From positions 2,418,001 through 2,482,000 of the forward strand of contig CBDFMR010000005.1 of NCBI GenBank assembly GCA_965249765.1: 64,000 bases of DNA, written 5' to 3'. Positions 63,289-64,000 of the stretch are shown here, in pieces. The notes under the pieces were generated by a model. The model ran no database searches. It was not told where the DNA came from and worked only from the letters and a program-made list of their open reading frames with translations. The DNA comes from CBDFMR01 sp965249765. GTDB taxonomy: Bacteria; Bacteroidota; Bacteroidia; Chitinophagales; Saprospiraceae. The position numbers and the translations under genes were made by a program. The stretch's first letter is position 1, and each line of letters begins with the position of its first letter.

Positions 63289-64000
63289 CTAGAAATCGTA
63301 AATATGAAGTCTCCCATGTAATCCTTTTCCTTCACTACTAACAAACATGGTTCCTTCTGATGAGAAACATATACCCTCAGGTTGCTTGTGGAGGTTCTTG
63401 TCGAGAAAGACGATATCACTCAATGTCCTATCACTACTCAGAATGACAGCCAGTTTTCCTACCGAGGATAAGATGACATAATCTCCATTGATGGGATTGA
63501 TAGCGATTGCCGAAGGTGAAAATTTTTTGACACGCTTGGTCATAGATTTTTTCTTCTTTTTACCCCAAGTCAGATATAAACTATCTGATTTCACCTTCTC
63601 AACTAAGGTGTTATCATCTATTGCCAAGAAAGGTTTAGCAATGAACTTTTCACTTTTTACATTTAACGAAAACACCGATTTACTTTGACTTACCTCGGTA
63701 GAGTAGTCAAGTTTACCTGACCCTTTACAGGCTATCAGTAGGCATCCATTGGATTCATCATATGTGAGGCCTTCGACATCATTAAATATTCCTAGCTCTG
63801 TGGTGATCACCCCACCCCGCTCATCTGCTTGAAGGTCGTATTTGTACAATGTTCCATTGCTCTTACTTACATATGCAGTACCCTCTACAATAACGACCCC
63901 TTCAAAATCACCTTTGTAGCCAAATTCTATTTTATCAATCACATCCCCTGAATCAGTATCAATTCTATACAGAAAAGCCTTTTCATCGTTGACCGCCCAA
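63289..64000 (-). CDS. SdiA-regulated-like beta-propeller protein, partial
   Basis: The frame is open to the right edge of the window, so the N-terminus is missing; 237 codons are seen. Propeller-type repeats: DFEGVVIVEGTAYVSKSNGTLYKYDL, DVEGLTYDESNGCLLIACKGSG, SAIAINPINGDYVILSS, QPEGICFSSEGTMFVSSEG. This matches SdiA-regulated family proteins of Bacteroidota, which are exported and of unknown role. An apparent GTG start at 63942 is probably internal. Confidence 0.8.
   Translation of the reverse strand, partial: WAVNDEKAFLYRIDTDSGDVIDKIEFGYKGDFEGVVIVEGTAYVSKSNGTLYKYDLQADERGGVITTELGIFNDVEGLTYDESNGCLLIACKGSGKLDYSTEVSQSKSVFSLNVKSEKFIAKPFLAIDDNTLVEKVKSDSLYLTWGKKKKKSMTKRVKKFSPSAIAINPINGDYVILSSVGKLAVILSSDRTLSDIVFLDKNLHKQPEGICFSSEGTMFVSSEGKGLHGRLHIYDF

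Noticed and set aside
1..64000. CRISPR array or Cas genes
   Set aside because: No regularly spaced short repeats and no Cas-like proteins were seen.

Overview
The window is a chromosomal stretch of a Bacteroidota bacterium, most plausibly in or near the Saprospirales/Lewinella group. The evidence is two large surface proteins with type IX secretion sorting domains, SprB repeats, the order rpmB-rpmG-DUF4295-ftsY, DUF4252 and DUF1573 proteins, and promoters of the Bacteroidota form (TTG, about 20 bases, TAnnTTTG). The species assignment is inference; the phylum is well supported.

Region 1 (1-2.5 kb): a TerC membrane protein, decayed transposase pieces, intact tRNA-Val and tRNA-Pro genes, a tRNA-like 5' fragment, and small palindromic elements.

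Region 2 (2.9-16.9 kb): a double-glycine peptide (bacteriocin/RiPP-like) export operon: precursor peptide, CPBP-type membrane protease, TPR protein, C39-peptidase ABC exporter (PCAT) and HlyD-type fusion protein. Insertion sequences have broken it. Two IS5/IS903-group copies (one with a perfect 9-bp target duplication) and two 1825-bp IS1634-family copies in opposite orientation are present. The IS1634-family copies are flanked by direct repeats of 375 bp and 121 bp. The first splits the exporter into a complete peptidase domain and a transporter that lacks the catalytic Cys. The second sits inside another IS1634-like transposase gene, which itself interrupts hlyD.

Region 3 (16.98-21.7 kb): a group II intron island on the minus strand around a higBA toxin-antitoxin pair with a broken toxin. 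It holds one 1975-nt intron with a maturase, then a gapless head-to-tail array of three ORF-less introns (602, 634 and 634 nt). Both outer insertion points lie just 3' of stem-loops. The maturase gene carries two 69-bp copies of a multi-hairpin palindromic element; a third copy lies near the tRNAs. The stems show compensatory changes.

Region 4 (21.7-64 kb): mostly ordinary chromosomal genes. They include an EEP-type nuclease with a PIF1-like helicase, a BNR/Calx-beta T9SS protein, miaE, ndk, a minus-strand operon (mrp, nifU-like, pyrF, NTF2-like lipoprotein, CPBP protease, M1 aminopeptidase), a ribF-glycosyltransferase fusion, an RluA-family synthase, tRNA-Arg with the ribosomal protein cluster, ftsY, a giant SprB-repeat adhesin, lepA, a C1-type peptidase, ltaE, etfAB, an ECF sigma/anti-sigma operon with three DUF4252 paralogues, an ABC-F protein and yebC. 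Between these sit decayed genes: RibD-like, TonB receptor, ggt, a small membrane protein, nosF and nosY. The pattern is active IS and intron invasion plus loss of dispensable functions, with housekeeping genes intact.
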